Shown: piece by piece, positions 22,601 to 35,770 of the stretch | Layout of the letters: the number at the start of each line of letters is the position of its first letter | Numbering within the stretch: position 1 is the stretch's first letter | Assembly (NCBI GenBank): GCA_026686845.1 | Contig: JAIVEN010000004.1 | Span: 15,408,827-15,472,826 of the forward strand | Origin: Adenanthera pavonina | Lineage: Eukaryota > Streptophyta > Magnoliopsida > Fabales > Fabaceae | Direction: 5' to 3' | DNA length: 64,000 bases | Translations under genes and position numbers: made by a program | Notes under the pieces: generated by a model | Told to the model about the DNA's origin: nothing | What the model saw: the letters and a program-made list of their open reading frames with translations, nothing else | The model's database searches: none

Positions 22601-25330
22601 GAAGGCTTCATTTTTTAGCATAAAAGTAACCATAGTTTGGTTAAGTTGCAAACCATGATTAGCTACCTATTTAAGCCATTAATCACCCTCTTTCTTCATC
22701 ATTCTGCACGTTATTTCCAGCAGCAAAAACAGAGTCTAAAAACACAAGAAAGCAAGGGAGAAAAGAGAGAAAGAAGAAAAGAAATAAGGGAATTCAAAGG
22801 CTCAAGTCTTGGTAAGTTGCCTTTCTACTTCAAGCTTATGGTTTGCAAGATTTGGTGCATGATTCATGTTGTAGTTTCTCTTCCTCTCTCCCTTATGGTT
22901 TCAGCCTAAGCATGATTGATGAATGAAATGAGTTTTCCAACCATTAAATATAGGGGAAATGCTAAACTAGTTACCTAAAGCATGAAAATGGAAGTAGTTT
23001 AAAGTATTAAGAAGTATAGCAATTTCTTCCCATTTTCTATAATTTTCTGTCAGAGCAGGGGAAGTATTTAGAGAATGAATTTCATGATTTTGACCTCAAA
23101 AATGGATTCCTCATGGCCCAAAACCTTAAGAACAATCATTGGTTCAAAGAAAAACCAAGAAGAAAATAAAGAGGAAATTTAAGGGTTTAGTGAGCATTGT
23201 GTGAAGTTGGACCAAGAATCAGTGGTTTATATACTTCATTGGTGTTATGCTTAGGTCCAAGGAAGCTTAAGAAAGTGTTTGGAAGAAGTACAACTCAAAG
23301 GAAAAGAGAGTGGGAGCATTGGAATCAAGTTGGAAGGCAAAGGAAAGCAATAAAAGTAGCATAGTCTATTTCTTGTTTTATGTTATTGTATATTGTTTCT
23401 ATGTTATAATCCCATTGCCATATTGTTGTTATTATTTTGTGAGATTGGTTTGGCTATTTTTATGAAAGGGTCCTAACCCTTGAATGTCCATTTTATAAAG
23501 GGAGACCATGCCAAAATTTTTATGAACTATTATGACTTATCATATGCTTGAATGGGTGAATTGTTATGATTTAAGTTTTTATGCATATATGATAATGTAA
23601 TTGCATGAAATATGACTTGCTACTGAGATTCTATAATCTTACCATTCCAAACACTAACCATGTTAGGGAAAGGACATAGAAGTAATCAAGGAAGAAGGCA
23701 AGAAGAATGAAGAAGCATGATAATTATGTGAATTGTGGGTGTTTTAATGTATTGTTATGGCATCATGTATAAAATTGCATGAGAATTCATGAGGATTTTA
23801 TTTCTGTAACTATATCCCTTTGAGCATTATTAAGTGATATGTATGGATTTGATACAAGGAATGATGATGTAATCATGTTATGAAGCTCATTTTGCCAAGA
23901 TAAGAATGGAAATACTCAATTAGAAACACTCTGAGAATTATGAAGGTACTATTCATACTAAATAGGGTATAATGCATGATTGATATATATGGTCAAAAAG
24001 TAGATATAATGAGCTTTTTATGAAGCTAAAGAACACCTAAATTGGATAAGTGTACAATTTATAGTGAATTTTAGAAGTTAAGGGTCAAAACTGGTTATCA
24101 TAAGGAAAACTAGATATTTTATTATGAATACTGGAAAATTAAAAATGCAATAGAAAATCATACAAAGCTCAAAAAATTTAATGGTTTGCATTTTTGAAAA
24201 CCTCTAAGTCTTAGAAACCGAATGCCACTGGTTTGGTAGTATTTGGAGCCATAAAGAAAGAGTTATGTGATTTCTCCTAAAACTGTTCCTATAGAAGTAG
24301 TGCTCTGACCCTTAATGATTTAAGTCAATTCCATGCCCTGTACAAGGTGAATAAATGTACAAGAAAATATGGATAGAAATCAGACATATAGGGATTTCCA
24401 ATTATATAAATAGCATGAGATATGAAATTCTAAATGTAAGGCCAAAATCTTGGAAAGTATATCTTTAAGGAATAAACTGTACAAATTGGCCCAGAAAATA
24501 TTGTCCTTCCTATTTTTACCATGTAAAAAATCTTTATATCTATTTCTAGAGACTTTAATTACTATCATATGATTTTTATTGAATTAGTTATAAATTTTTA
24601 AAGTTTGGTTAGTAAAGTGGAAAACACTATATGAATAGTAACAAAAAATTTTTGAAAGTTCTGTTTTCCATTTTTAATTGATTCAATCTTCTAAACAAGC
24701 TTTAATGGCTTAAATGAAGTTTAATACATGAAAAATTGGCCAAAAAGTAAGATGTTACAATATGGCCACGTAAAAATTTATAGCTTTTGTTTGGCAATAC
24801 ATTAGGATACAAATGGTCATTCTAACCTATATAGAGTCAACGTGCTATTGTTTAGGCTTTTTGATGTCTGAAGTATGACTGTTATATATGCTTAAAAACT
24901 AGACAGAAGTATCTTTCATATGGTCTAAAGAACACTCAATTTGGATGAGTGTATAAATTATGGTGAATTTTTAAAATTAGCTCAGAAAACTGGATTTTTA
25001 GAAAATGACCATACAAATAGTAAAAATTTATGAAATTTATTGTACTAATTGGCCAAGTAGTTGCTCTAATTGATATTTTTCTCATGTATATAATCTTTTA
25101 AGCTATCCATAGAGACTTGAATCACTTTCATATAATTTTTATTGAATTAGTTATGATTTTCCAAAGTTTGTCAAAAAAAGAAAGAAAAAAATGGGATTAA
25201 ATGAATAGTACCATGGAAATTGATAAAATTTATTATAATATTTCTTTTGTGATTCAAGCTTCTAATTAAGTATAATTGGTCTCTAATGAGGTCTAACACA
25301 TGGAAAATGGTCCTAGATAAAGGTGTCACA
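19607..25330 (+). repeat. Gypsy-type LTR (family L), split by a nested LTR
   Basis: Starts tataacatctcaagaaagc near 19607, right after a purine-rich aaggatgaggg. It shows the shared blocks: aaatggataaacaccattttg (19660), 'aattataatttaatcccgag' (19848), ggacaggatatgg (20053), and ttactgagattctttgaatctc (21270). It stops at 21431, where another copy begins, and resumes at 24760 (tatggccacgtaaaaa). The order matches the 3' third of the copy at 26532-28915, ending aaaggtgtcaca at 25330. Net length without the insert is about 2.4 kb. No protein-coding sequence. Confidence 0.6.
21432..24759 (+). repeat. Gypsy-type LTR (family L), nested inside another copy
   Basis: Runs from TGTAATATCCC at 21432 to AAGATGTTACA at 24759 (about 3.3 kb). 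It interrupts the copy at 19607-25330, whose two parts flank it with a shared atat. The first ~500 bases (to about 21950) differ from the other copies and contain an imperfect duplication of gcttg(g/a)tct...ggaattaatt; the remainder follows the family order (aattataatttaacccctgg at 22150, gggacaggatatgag at 22340, tactgagattctata at 23620). It has no coding region and is probably a solo LTR or a large non-coding element. Confidence 0.6.
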
Positions 25331-26531
25331 CTTGGGGCCTCTAATCTTGGTTGGTAAGTGGATCTTGTCTCCTCTCCTCTCTTTTCTATCCATTTTTTGG
25401 CATGAAATCTGAGAGCGTATGATATATTTTTGGTTGGGTTGATGATTCTACTGATTAAATGCTTGTTTTGGTGTTGTTGAAGTGCTTGTGGGTGTTTCTA
25501 TGGCATGAATATGGGTTTTGAGATGATTTAGAGGTGTATATACTTAACCTTAGCTTGAGATGGTTGAGGGAAACTTGAAATTCGAAGTTTATGTGTTTGT
25601 TCATAGTTGGGATATGTGTTTGGGACTCCTTGATGCATGACTATGCTATTGAAACAATGGATCTAGTTTGGATGGTTGAATTATGAATTTTGGATTATAT
25701 GTGTTCTATGCTAATCGGAGGTATTGTGACATTATAGTGGTTGTTTGCTAATCGGAGGAGTTCAATCCATTGTTGGTAATCCAAAAGCTTGTGGAAACCC
25801 TGTGTGTAGTGTGTTGGTAATTTGATGTAACCAGGTGTGTGATATATATATGTGTGTGTGTGTGTATTTGTTATTATATATATATGCGTTCCCTTTTCAT
25901 ACCACGATATTTTCATGTATGTGTTATCTTTTTCATATCACAGTATATGCATGGCTAGCGGAGGTATGGTAAGCCCTCTTTTCTTGATATTTATATATGA
26001 TGGATGAGGTTATAACATATATATGTATGTTTATATGCATCCCCACATGTTAGCATGCTGAGATGATGATGATAATGAGTATGAGAATGATAATTGCATA
26101 TGACATTAGTATGTTAGCATGACATTTGACATCATCACCATATTATGCATATTAGGAGATAGATGATTGGGTGATGATGATATGAGATATGATAATGATA
26201 CCACATGGTATACTGAACCACTAGTGGCCAAGTGGTAAGGTCGATAATGATACATGCGTACCACTAAATCCTCTCCTATGATCAGGAAAGCCACGTGGCA
26301 GTGGATTTAGGGATGCACCTTCCCTAAATCATCACAAATTCGGGTGGTTCAAGCAAAGGAGAATCACAGTCCAATCAGTAGTGTGACCTTTGGTTGGGTC
26401 ATACTAGTGAGAGATGATCTTGATGATGTTCCGGAATCTGTCTTTACTGATTGTTGGAAGAGAATCATCTATTGGGTATGTCTCGTGATGGTCCTAGCTC
26501 GTGGATCTAGCCGTGTATGAAGGGGAACATG

Positions 26532-28915
26532 TGTAATATCCCAAAGTTTACTAAATATTAAGTAATGAAAGAGAAAACAATAAATGATAATGTAAAATAT
26601 ACAAGAAATTGGCAAAAATGGACAAAAACTATTTTGCATGAAATAGGGTAATATCTTCCCTGATCAGACAAAAAATGGGAAAACTCCATTTTTGCCCCCA
26701 GAAATTAAGATAATTACATTTTAGTCCCTCATGTGGAAAAGTCACATGGGATATGCATGTGAATATAATTTTGGGGAAATTACAACTAATGACCTAAAAG
26801 TTTCAAAAATTATAATTTAACCCCGAGTCAGGGGAAATTTTGTAAATATTAAAAATTATTGTCAAAATAAAGCTCGCGATAAGCTGAGTCTAATGGTATA
26901 TAGCATAGAGGTTAAATAATTAAAAATAAGAAAATAATTAGTGTCGAGTGTCCAAAAATAACTTTATATCGATAAAGTTGATTGTAGGTCCCACAGACGG
27001 TTAAAAAGTGATCGGAACAGGATATAGGCCTGACACAAATATCATTTGGGATAGGATTATTAAGAAGGTATAAATATAAATTTGAAATAGTCTTGTAGCC
27101 TAAAAATACTAATTTACTATAAAAAGAAGTTTTATCGATACAATTAAAAATTAACTAATTCAGAATATATTTGGATCAAAAAAAATTGAGCAATATTTGG
27201 ACGCTCAAACCCCTCTTATTGGCATCATACTTGGGTAGAAAGGGCAGGGGATTTTTGGCCAAAACTTCCTTAAGAAGGCTTGATCTTTTTGTTACAAAAA
27301 TTAACTTTAGTTCGCTTAATGAGTTAACCATCATTAGCCAAGTCATTAAGTGATATAATCCTTCTCTTTCTTGTCCATTTTGAATGACACTTCCAACAGA
27401 AAAAACAGACAAAGAAAACACAAGAAAGAGAGAGAGAAAAGAGAGAAAGAAGAAGAGAAAGCTTGAGGCAATTTCAAGGAACAAGTTGTGGTAAGGTGCT
27501 TTACTACCCTAAGCTTTCTATTTGGAGTATTAGGTGGTTGTTTCATGGAGTGTTTTCTTTCTCCACCCTCTCTTAAGATTTCTTGCAAGACCCAAACCTT
27601 GGAAGGAATGAGTTTTGTTCACCAAACTTGGGAAAAATGCTAAATTAGTCACCTAACGTATGAAAATGAAAGTAGTTTGAGGTATTATAAAATATAGCAA
27701 TTTTTCTTCATTTTTCCTAATTTTTGGTCAGTTAGGGTTTGTGTTTAGAGTTGTAATTTCATGTTTTTCATCATGTTTTTCACCCCAAAAATAGATTCCT
27801 TGGGTCCAAATTAGTTAAGTACAAGTGTTGGTTTAAAGAAAATGTCAAAGGAAAGCAAAATGAGAATTTTAGGTTTTATGAGTACTATATGGTATTACTC
27901 TTGAAACCAGTAGCTAAAATGCTTAAATGATGATATAGCTAGGTTCAAGGAAGTCGTGGAAGACTCAAGAATTACTGTGCCAAGTGTACAAAGCTAGGGA
28001 ATACTCAAAGGTAGTAAATTTACCGATTTTTGCACTATGTTGTCTTTTATGATTTCTATGAGCATGATTACTTGTCACATGATTGTTTTGATAATTTGTG
28101 ATTGTTGGTTGAGCTAAATGAAATCTCACCGTCCCACATACTAACCATGTCTAGGAAACAACCATGGCAAGGCCACCAAGAAAGAGAAAGGAAAGGAGAA
28201 AGTACTTGGTGATTAACATGTGGTTACTTGTAATGACCATGAGTTTTGAGCTTTTATGTAAGTTTGTAAAAATGATGTTAAATCTATTTCTTCAAGATTT
28301 TATGTTCCTCTAGGCCTTGTGTATGGTATGTCATGAAATAAGGTTAAGCTATGGACATGTAAGTATATTTGGATCTTTACTTTTTAAAACTAGAGGATGG
28401 ATATGGTCACTTTGACCTCCTATTGGTAAATCCATTTTTTTGGGACTTTTTTATGTATAATATATGAATGCTATATATGGTTACAAACTAGATATAAGGA
28501 GCTTTTAAATGGTCCATAGAGCACTGAATTTGGATATGTTTGCAAACCATAGTGATTTTTCAAATTTAGCTCCAGAAAATTAGATTTTCTGAAATTGACC
28601 AAATGAACAGTAGAATTTCATGAAATTTACTGTACAAATTGGCCCTGTCATTGCTCTATTTTATATTTTTCCCATGTATACAATCTTCTAAACGAATTTT
28701 AGAGACTAAATCACTAGCATATAATTTTTATGGAATTAGTTATGATTTTCCAAATTTCAGTCAGTAAAAGGATTTGGTCCATATGAACAATACTGACAAA
28801 TTTTGAAAAATTCTATTGTTTTTGTAATTTCTTTGACTCAAGCTTCTAATAAGGTATAAGTGGACTCTATAATGATTTAATACATGGGAAAAAGGTTAAA
28901 AATCAAGGTGTTACA
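26532..28915 (+). mobile_element. Complete solo LTR (family L) with 5-bp target-site duplication
   Basis: Runs from TGTAATATCCCAAAG (26532) to CAAGGTGTTACA (28915), 2384 bases. It is flanked by perfect direct repeats acatg (26527-26531 and 28916-28920), the mark of retroviral-type integration. Inside are the family blocks: tgcatgaaatagggt (26635), aattataatttaaccccgag (26810), aacaggatatagg (27015), and catactaaccatg (28137). No second LTR or interior exists, so this is a solo LTR left by recombination. It lies within family M. Confidence 0.75.
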
Positions 28916-29043
28916 ACATGCATACCATTTCATTTGCATTGCTTCCTATCATATGCATACATTTTGAATATATATATATATATACGGTATATATGTTGTC
29001 TATTGTGTATTATGTGTGATTCCCAGTTACTGAGACTTTATCT

Positions 29044-30976
29044 TGTTAGGTTGGTTGCTCACCCAAGAGGGGGTTAATTGGGTAATGCAAGATTTTTGCC
29101 CTTTTGAAATAAGCCTAATTTCACCAAGTGTTGCAGAAAAAACAAGGATGAACAGAGTGTGATGAAGGAAATAAATGAAATGATGAAATGAAGGATTAGA
29201 CACAAGAATTTATACTGGTTCGGTCCAAACCACTTGATCTACATCCAATCTCCAAGCCATCATTAAGATTTTAACTATATCATACAAGTTTGATCTGAGC
29301 ACTTGTGAAGTCTCAGTACATCCCACAAGTTTCATTAGGTACTTATGAAGTCACTCTCCCTATACCCTTACAAGATGTGTAATTTCTCTTAGTATTTCCT
29401 CACACTAAGATTCTACTCAAAAATTGTAGAAAAGAATGAATATAGAATGAAAACTCTCTCTTAGAGTAAATGATACATTGAAAGCTCATTGTAATGAGGT
29501 GGGTTTAGTTTGGAATGCTAACACAGAAAGATTTTATAAATTGCAACAGTATTTTGGCATAAATTTACTTAAATTTGTTACCCATAAGTTCAAATGAGAT
29601 TCTATTTATAGATTTGTGGCTTAATTATTTGTTAGACACAAGATCTATCCGTTAAACACAAGTTCTAGCCGTTAATCTGTAAAAAGAGTCATTCTCCAAC
29701 CGCATTAAGTGTGTCTGTCATTCCAAAATTTGAATTTTGAGGTTCAATAGACAAATTTCGCAGAGTCAGCATAGTTATATATTTAACATTGAACCTTGAA
29801 ATTCATCTGTTACAAAGTAACATTCAAATTTCGAGTTTCCAAAAGATATCTCATGTTAATTTGTGCAAATTTTCATATTAGAAGTGCGTTTGAAGAAATT
29901 TGAACAGTTGTCTCAAGTTTTCACATAGTCTTTTGAAATTAGAATTTTAGAAACCAAAATTAGAATTTTAGAGACCGAAATTAGAATTTTAAAAATCGAA
30001 ATTTGAATTTCAAGGACCAAAATTTGACTGTCAGATGTCAAAATTTGAATTTCAGAGACTGAAATTCGTCTATTAAAGGTATGTTTAAGCTTTCACAACA
30101 CACTTTGAAATTAGAGTTTCATAAACCAAAATTAGAATTTCATATACCGAAATTCAAATTTCAAAGACCAAAATTTGTCTATCATAGGCCAAATTTGAAT
30201 TTCAAAGACTGAAATTCATCTATCAGAGACATGTTCAAACCTCTGCGACTTTTGCACACTTTTACTAACTATACTTAACCCGAAATTCAAATTTCATAAC
30301 TAAAATTCGTCTATCAGAAATGAAACCTCTATAACTTTGAATTTTACCAAACAAAGTTTTAATTTTGCATAAAATAAAAATGAAACATAAGCAAAATTCA
30401 TCTGTTGGCTAATATTTCTCAATTCTAACACATGCTAACATAAGATTTACTTTATCTAACTCGTTTAAAACATATAATAACAACATTAAGTAAATTTCAA
30501 TGATTAAACCACCTTAAGACCTAAGTGAAAATAAAATATACCTAATAGCTAGGTCTTTAAAAGTTGAACTCCACTTTCACTTAGTCATTGCCATTCTTGG
30601 TATGCTTCATTCTAATCTTCCATTCTTTGAGTATTCTTTCTCTTCTTCTTCTTTAAGTGAGACATAATGTTGATTTTCCTTTCTTTATTCCAATGCTTGC
30701 TCTTTTTATTTGAACAATCCTACACTTAATGTATCACACTTACAAACCAAGTAGTTAGTCCAATTTTATATATCGAACTTGTATTATAAACCATAAAATC
30801 ACAGTGGAAATATTAGTATATAGCATGATATATGCATTATAAACTTAATTAAGTACATACTAATGCATATTTTACTTCTTTAAGGAACATTATATGTGCT
30901 GGACATATATGATTCATTTATTCCTTATTACCCTACATTTGTTATCATCAAAACTTATATTATATAAAACCTAACA
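29044..30976 (-). mobile_element. Sirevirus-type copia solo LTR with target-site duplication
   Basis: Terminal inverted ends TGTTAGG (29044) and CCTAACA (30976) bound 1933 bases, flanked by tatct (29039-29043) and tgtct (30977-30981), one mismatch in five. The sense strand is minus: the LTR starts with aagttttgatgataac, and ends with the ccaattaaccccctcttgggtg motif (about 29060-29085) often seen at Sirevirus U5 ends. The ttatactggttcggtcc block lies near 29212. Between about 29680 and 30420 it is full of aaattcgtctgt-type units shared with the LTR at 9467. The insertion splits the family-M landmark ttactgagacttta|tctcacac. Confidence 0.75.
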
Positions 30977-31946
30977 TGTCTCACACCCTTCATGGTTAAT
31001 ATTTCAGGCAAGGACTCCAATGCTAGTCCGAAGAAGACTAAGGAATCCTAGCTCTCTTGTTAATGGGAATAACCGAGTTTGCTAGTAGCATCTCATTCAG
31101 TTTTTGTAATGAATTGTGCCAAGTAGGTTGTTATTGTATGTTTTATATGTTGCTTGTATCTTAGGAGTATGTTATGGCATGTGGATATGTATTGTTGATT
31201 TGAGGGTATGATATGCCAACGATATGGTGAAATGCCCATCGTGTGGTACGTTGTGGTTGTGATTGAATGCAATATATATGGTTGGTAGTACATGAAATGT
31301 GATTAGAGGACCCTGCTATGGGTCAATATGTGTTGGTATACATGAGTATCCATTGTAAGACTGGTATGTCTCATTGTGAGCCCTATACGGTTTTTGGGTC
31401 TTGCATGTGTGATTTGGGCATATAGTCTACTGGGCTAATTTAGAATCAAAGGGGGTCAAAACTCAGAGGAATAGCTTCTTTGGGGTGAAACCTTCTTAGA
31501 TAAGTCAATTGTGTCAAAAGTGACCTATTGGAATGGTCCTAAGTTGCCAATTAGTTATTGGTAACAACTAGAGTGTTCAGTTGTTAGTTTTGTTCAAAAG
31601 TAACCAAATTGGTCTTGGGTATCTAAAATCTCCATATGAAGGTATTTTGAGGTGTGGTCAATATCTATAGTTAGATTGAGAGTAGAGTGACCTATAGGAA
31701 TTGAAATTAGGTCAATTGAATATTAGAGCACGAAGTTGCGTGCATTGGAAGTTCAGTCAGAAAACCAAAAATTTGCTAATATGGTATCAACAAGAGGCGT
31801 TATGGCACCAAAAGCTTGGCTATGATGCCAACCTATTCTACCTCTCTGAGGCCACAGTGGTATTGTAGGTGGTTGTGGCCCCAGCACAATTTTGCCCCTT
31901 TAGTTGGTTTTTTATGTTTGTTTTAATATGGTGTTACAATATTCCT

Positions 31947-32272
31947 TTGGGTCTAGCTTGTCGCGAGCTTCATTTTGACAAAAATTCTAAAAATTACAAA
32001 ATTGTCCCTGACTTGGGATAAAATTATAATTTCTTAATCCTTTCTGGTCCTTTTTTGTAATTTTTTCTAGGAACTTAAATGCATGAAATTCTTCCTTTTT
32101 AGGAACTATCTTGCATGGAATTTTTTTCCAAAAAAAATATATAATTTCTCATTTTCCTTTCTAACTTGGAAAAATGACATTTTTTTCCATTTTTTAATAT
32201 CTAACTATGAACCACAATTTTCTTTATTTTTCTATACATTTTATGATATCTTGTAAAACTAGAAATATTACA
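31947..32272 (-). repeat. Gypsy-type LTR (family L) 5' fragment
   Basis: On the minus strand it starts TGTAATATTTCTAG at 32272. It continues with 'ataaaatgtatagaaaaataaag', 'aaatgtcatttttccaag' and 'ggactaaaaa'-like parts, matching the first ~320 bases of the copies at 17528 and 32839. It stops near the end of family M at 31938. No coding sequence. Confidence 0.5.
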
Positions 32273-32649
32273 ATCTTAATCTCAACAATTGATTGAATAT
32301 AAATTTATACATACACAATTCTTTTTCATTCATATAATGAGGAAGCTAGTGATTTTACCATTTTACCCTTATGATTATCTCTACACTCTAGTATTGCCCA
32401 ACATATTGACATGACACTATTATCCATATGAAATAAAAAAAGTTTAATATAAGCAAAACTTAATATGAATTATCACATAGAGGTATAGAAAATTAAATAC
32501 GTCAAAAATCAATAATTATTCTTACTTATTAATGATCCTCATCATCTGTTTGTGAAGTTCTAGGTCATTATTCAAAGGATCTAGAAAGTATATGGTCGGC
32601 TCCAAAGAACTAATCACAATTAATATCAAGTGAGTCAAAATCTAAAAGT
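32273..32649. other. No gene seen; AT-rich DNA
   Basis: AT-rich sequence between the minus-strand LTR fragment and the exon-like fragment. No ORF or repeat structure could be supported. Confidence 0.4.
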
Positions 32650-35600
32650 TTAGCAATTACTTACACATTATTATAAGGAATCAAGAATAAGACATTTTTG
32701 CCAACTCTTACACCAAATGCATCCACAATTAATTGCTACTGTTCAATAATCTTAGTGTCAGGTAATTTTTCAAGAGGAGCCGCTACCTTTTGGGAATGGA
32801 TGAATATAAATTTACCTGTAAGATTATGATGAACTAAGTGTAATATTCCTAATTTTATTGGATATCCTATAATGTGGGGAAAAAAAGTAAAGAATTATAG
32901 AAAATGCATAGAAAATTTTAGAAAATGGAGAGACATAGAAACAGATGGAAAAAAGGGCAAAAAGGACAATCTTCAATATTAGAGCTGGAAATGAGAAAAG
33001 TATAATTTTACTCCAAAACAGAAGGATTCTTTGCAAAATGGTCCCTAAAAAGTATGGATTAATATGATTTCCCTTAGGAACAATTTTTTTTTTGCAATTT
33101 AATCCCTTGAATAAGAAATATCACGTGGAACCATTGTATAGAAGTTTTGGGGCAATTTACATCTAAGATCCAAAATTTTCAAAAATTATAAATTTACCTT
33201 TAGTCAACAACATTTTTATAAATATGAAAAATTATAATCAAAATGAAACTCTTAATGAGCCAAGTCCAATGGAATAATGTTTGAAAGTTATTTAGATCAA
33301 TATAATTTATTTTAGGCATTAAAGTTTTATTATTAATATTTTACTTGATAAAGGTTACTTTAGACTACAAAAAAAGATAGTACCAATTTAAGGACAATGA
33401 TTGGACCTTGATAAAATATATTTTGGGTCAAAATAATATTTTGAATTAAAAATAATTTTTGGATAATCATATACCAATATAATAATAATTACCACAAAAG
33501 TATTTAATTGATACAAGTAAAATTAATTGATAAAGGGTATTTTGACCCATAAAAATTTTTAAAGCAATTTTTGGCCAAAATGAGAGTAAATGACATCTAA
33601 AAACAGACCTTGTGACAAAAATGGAATTATGTGAAAAGCTTTTATTCCATAAAGTAACCAAGGTTAAAGGATTAATCATGATTAAATTTGTCATTAGATA
33701 TCTTTCCTAAACATATGGGTCAAGTCATTTGAGCTCCATTTACAACAGCAAAAAAATCTGAAACAGAGGAGAAAAGGGAGAGGAAGAGCATGAAATATTA
33801 AGAGGAAATGGAGAAGCAAGAAGCAAGCTCAAAGTCTCAAGAGTTCAAGGTAAAGTTTTATGACCATATTGTTGTGTTCTCTAGTGTTTGATAGAGTTTT
33901 CATGGTGTATTTCTTCTAGTCTCTCCATTGAAATTTTCACGTAGAGAGAGAAAGTAGAGAAAGAAAATGAAGTCATAAAGAAATCAAACCATGAAAAGAG
34001 TTGTAAATGTCCTAAGATGCAAGAATATGTCATTAGATTGTAAGATAGTTGAGTAATTATTTTCTATGATTTTTCAATATTTTTTATCAGATTAGGGTTC
34101 AATATAAGAAAGAAATTTCGTGATTTTGATCCCAAAAATGAATTCCTTATGTTTAAAAATGGTAGAAACAAGTGTGTTATACAATAAAAACCCAAAGGAA
34201 ATTGAAGTGAAAAGTTTAGGGTTTATTACACACTTTGTGAATGTAGTCATGTAACCAATGGATTATGACCTTGTTTTATAATGTCATAGGATTACAAGAA
34301 GTGTTACCAGATTAAAGAAAGAGTGTACAAAGTTTGGAAAAGTTTGGAAAGCCCAAAGGTAGTTCACTAACCTAATTTTGCATTATATTGTTATATAGTT
34401 TGCAATGAATTTTATGTTATGCCAAATGATGGTAATGATGTATTGTGTTGTTGATATTAGCTGAGTTATTCAAGGGATTTTGTGAACTCGTAATGTCCGA
34501 AATACAAGGGAAAACTCTGTCCAATTTTCTAGAAAATGTTGAAGTATAAATGATTTTAAATGTTTGAATGATGATTTGATGATGTATGCTTGCATTATGT
34601 GATGATATATTTGCTTGGTTGGTGATAACTACTAAGATTCTTTAAATCTCACCTTCCTTAAATGACTAACGATGCTAGGGAAAAATCATGGAAAAGGCTA
34701 AAGAAGGAGCAAGAGGAGTGAAGAAAGCAATGATGGGCAAATTGACTTTACAAGTTCTAAAGCTATGTTATGAAAATGTGAATCAATTTATGTATGGGAT
34801 GTAAACTCTGTTATGATGCATGATCATGTCCCTTAAAATCTTCCCATAATGTTATGTATGGATTTGGTACAAGAAATGGCTATATTTATGCCATGGTATA
34901 ATTTTGTAAAGCTAAGGGATAGATATGACCATTTTGACTATGCATAGTGATTATACTACTATTGGGACGAAATGAGAAATTAGGTATGAATGTTATACAT
35001 GCTCTTAAAGTAGACAGATAAAGCTTAAAATGGTCCAAAGATCACCTCAATTTGATGTGTGTACGAATTAATATGAATTTTCAAATTCAGAGTTCAAAAC
35101 AAGGCAATGTTAGAAAATTGTATAGAGCTTCAAAAATTCAGTAGTTTATATATATGGAAAGGGTTATATTTTAAGTTTAATATTCCACTAATGTGCAAGT
35201 AATTAGAGCTATGTAATAAGAGAAATGAAAGTTTTCCTAAAAGGTTTAAGTCAATGTCATGCCCTGCATAAGTTAAATAAATATATAAGAAAAATATTTC
35301 TTGAAAGTAGACATATAGAGCTTTCATATAACATAACATATGCACTATTTGACTCAGAATAGAAGGATATATGACTTTTCAAAGTTATAGTTAGAGCCAG
35401 AAATTTTCAAAATTGACCAAATCTACAGTATTTTTAGGAAGAATAAACTGTATAAATTGGCCTAGTGTTCACTTTGTTTTTTTATTTTTTTTCCTTGTAT
35501 AGAATCTTTTTAGCTATTTTTAGAAACTTTAATCACTCTAATAAATTTTTTTTGGATTTAGTTATAAATTTTCAAAATCATCAGGTAAAATGAAAATAGC

Positions 35601-35770
35601 AATATGAATAATACCCGAGAATTAAGAAAATTCTATTTTTGAAATTAAATTGATTCAAGCTTTTCTTCAAATATATTTAAACTATAAAATGATCTAAGAC
35701 ATGAGAAATAGACCCTAATAAAAGGTGTTACACCAAGATTGTCTTGTACAGATACCTTAAACAAAAAATA
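32650..35770 (-). pseudogene. Exon-like fragment of unknown gene, split by a solo LTR
   Basis: If the solo LTR at 32839-35732 is ignored, the minus strand reads open from about 35759 to about 32670, with one stop near 32740. Upstream is a pyrimidine-rich tract ending in tttgtttaag (acceptor-like) and downstream a gtaagt donor-like site near 32664. Visible peptide parts are KTILVHHNLTGKFIFIH and, after the insertion point, VAAPLEKLPDTKIIEQ and FGVRVGKNVLFLIPYNN. The composition looks like a real protein, but I do not recognise it. It could be an exon of an old gene or sequence captured by a DNA transposon. Confidence 0.3.
32839..35732 (+). mobile_element. Solo LTR (family L) with near-perfect target-site duplication
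   Basis: From TGTAATATTCCTAAT (32839) to AAAAGGTGTTACA (35732), 2894 bases. Flanks are ctaag (32834-32838) and ccaag (35733-35737), one mismatch. The family blocks appear in order (aaatggagagacata at 32923, aattataaatttacctttag at 33184, actaagattctttaaatctc at 34629). It inserted into an exon-like stretch described separately. Confidence 0.7.

Larger units (their letters stand above)
25331..31938 (+). repeat. Third LTR-like sequence (family M), interrupted by two solo LTRs
   Basis: Pieces 25331-26531, 28916-29043 and 30977-31938 join into one sequence of about 2.3 kb once two insertions with target-site duplications are removed. It may start at the tgtcacacttgggg at 25325 and ends ggtgttaca at 31938. 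Features include a ctaatcggaggt repeat (25712, 25749), a tgtgtgtg/tatata tract (25840-25880), paired ccactagtggcc / ccctaaatc parts near 26220-26330, and ttactgagactttatctcacac across the second insertion. The texture resembles large chromovirus-type gypsy LTRs; lineage is not proven. No coding sequence. Confidence 0.45.

Noticed and set aside
25695..25916. 73-codon minus-strand open frame with a T/H-rich repeat
   Set aside because: It is a translation of the tgtgtgtg/tatata microsatellite.
27176..27588. Overlapping minus-strand open frames in the solo LTR
   Set aside because: They cover a GA-rich tract; the residue pattern (FFLSFLSL) is a shadow of low complexity, and other LTR copies do not keep the frames.
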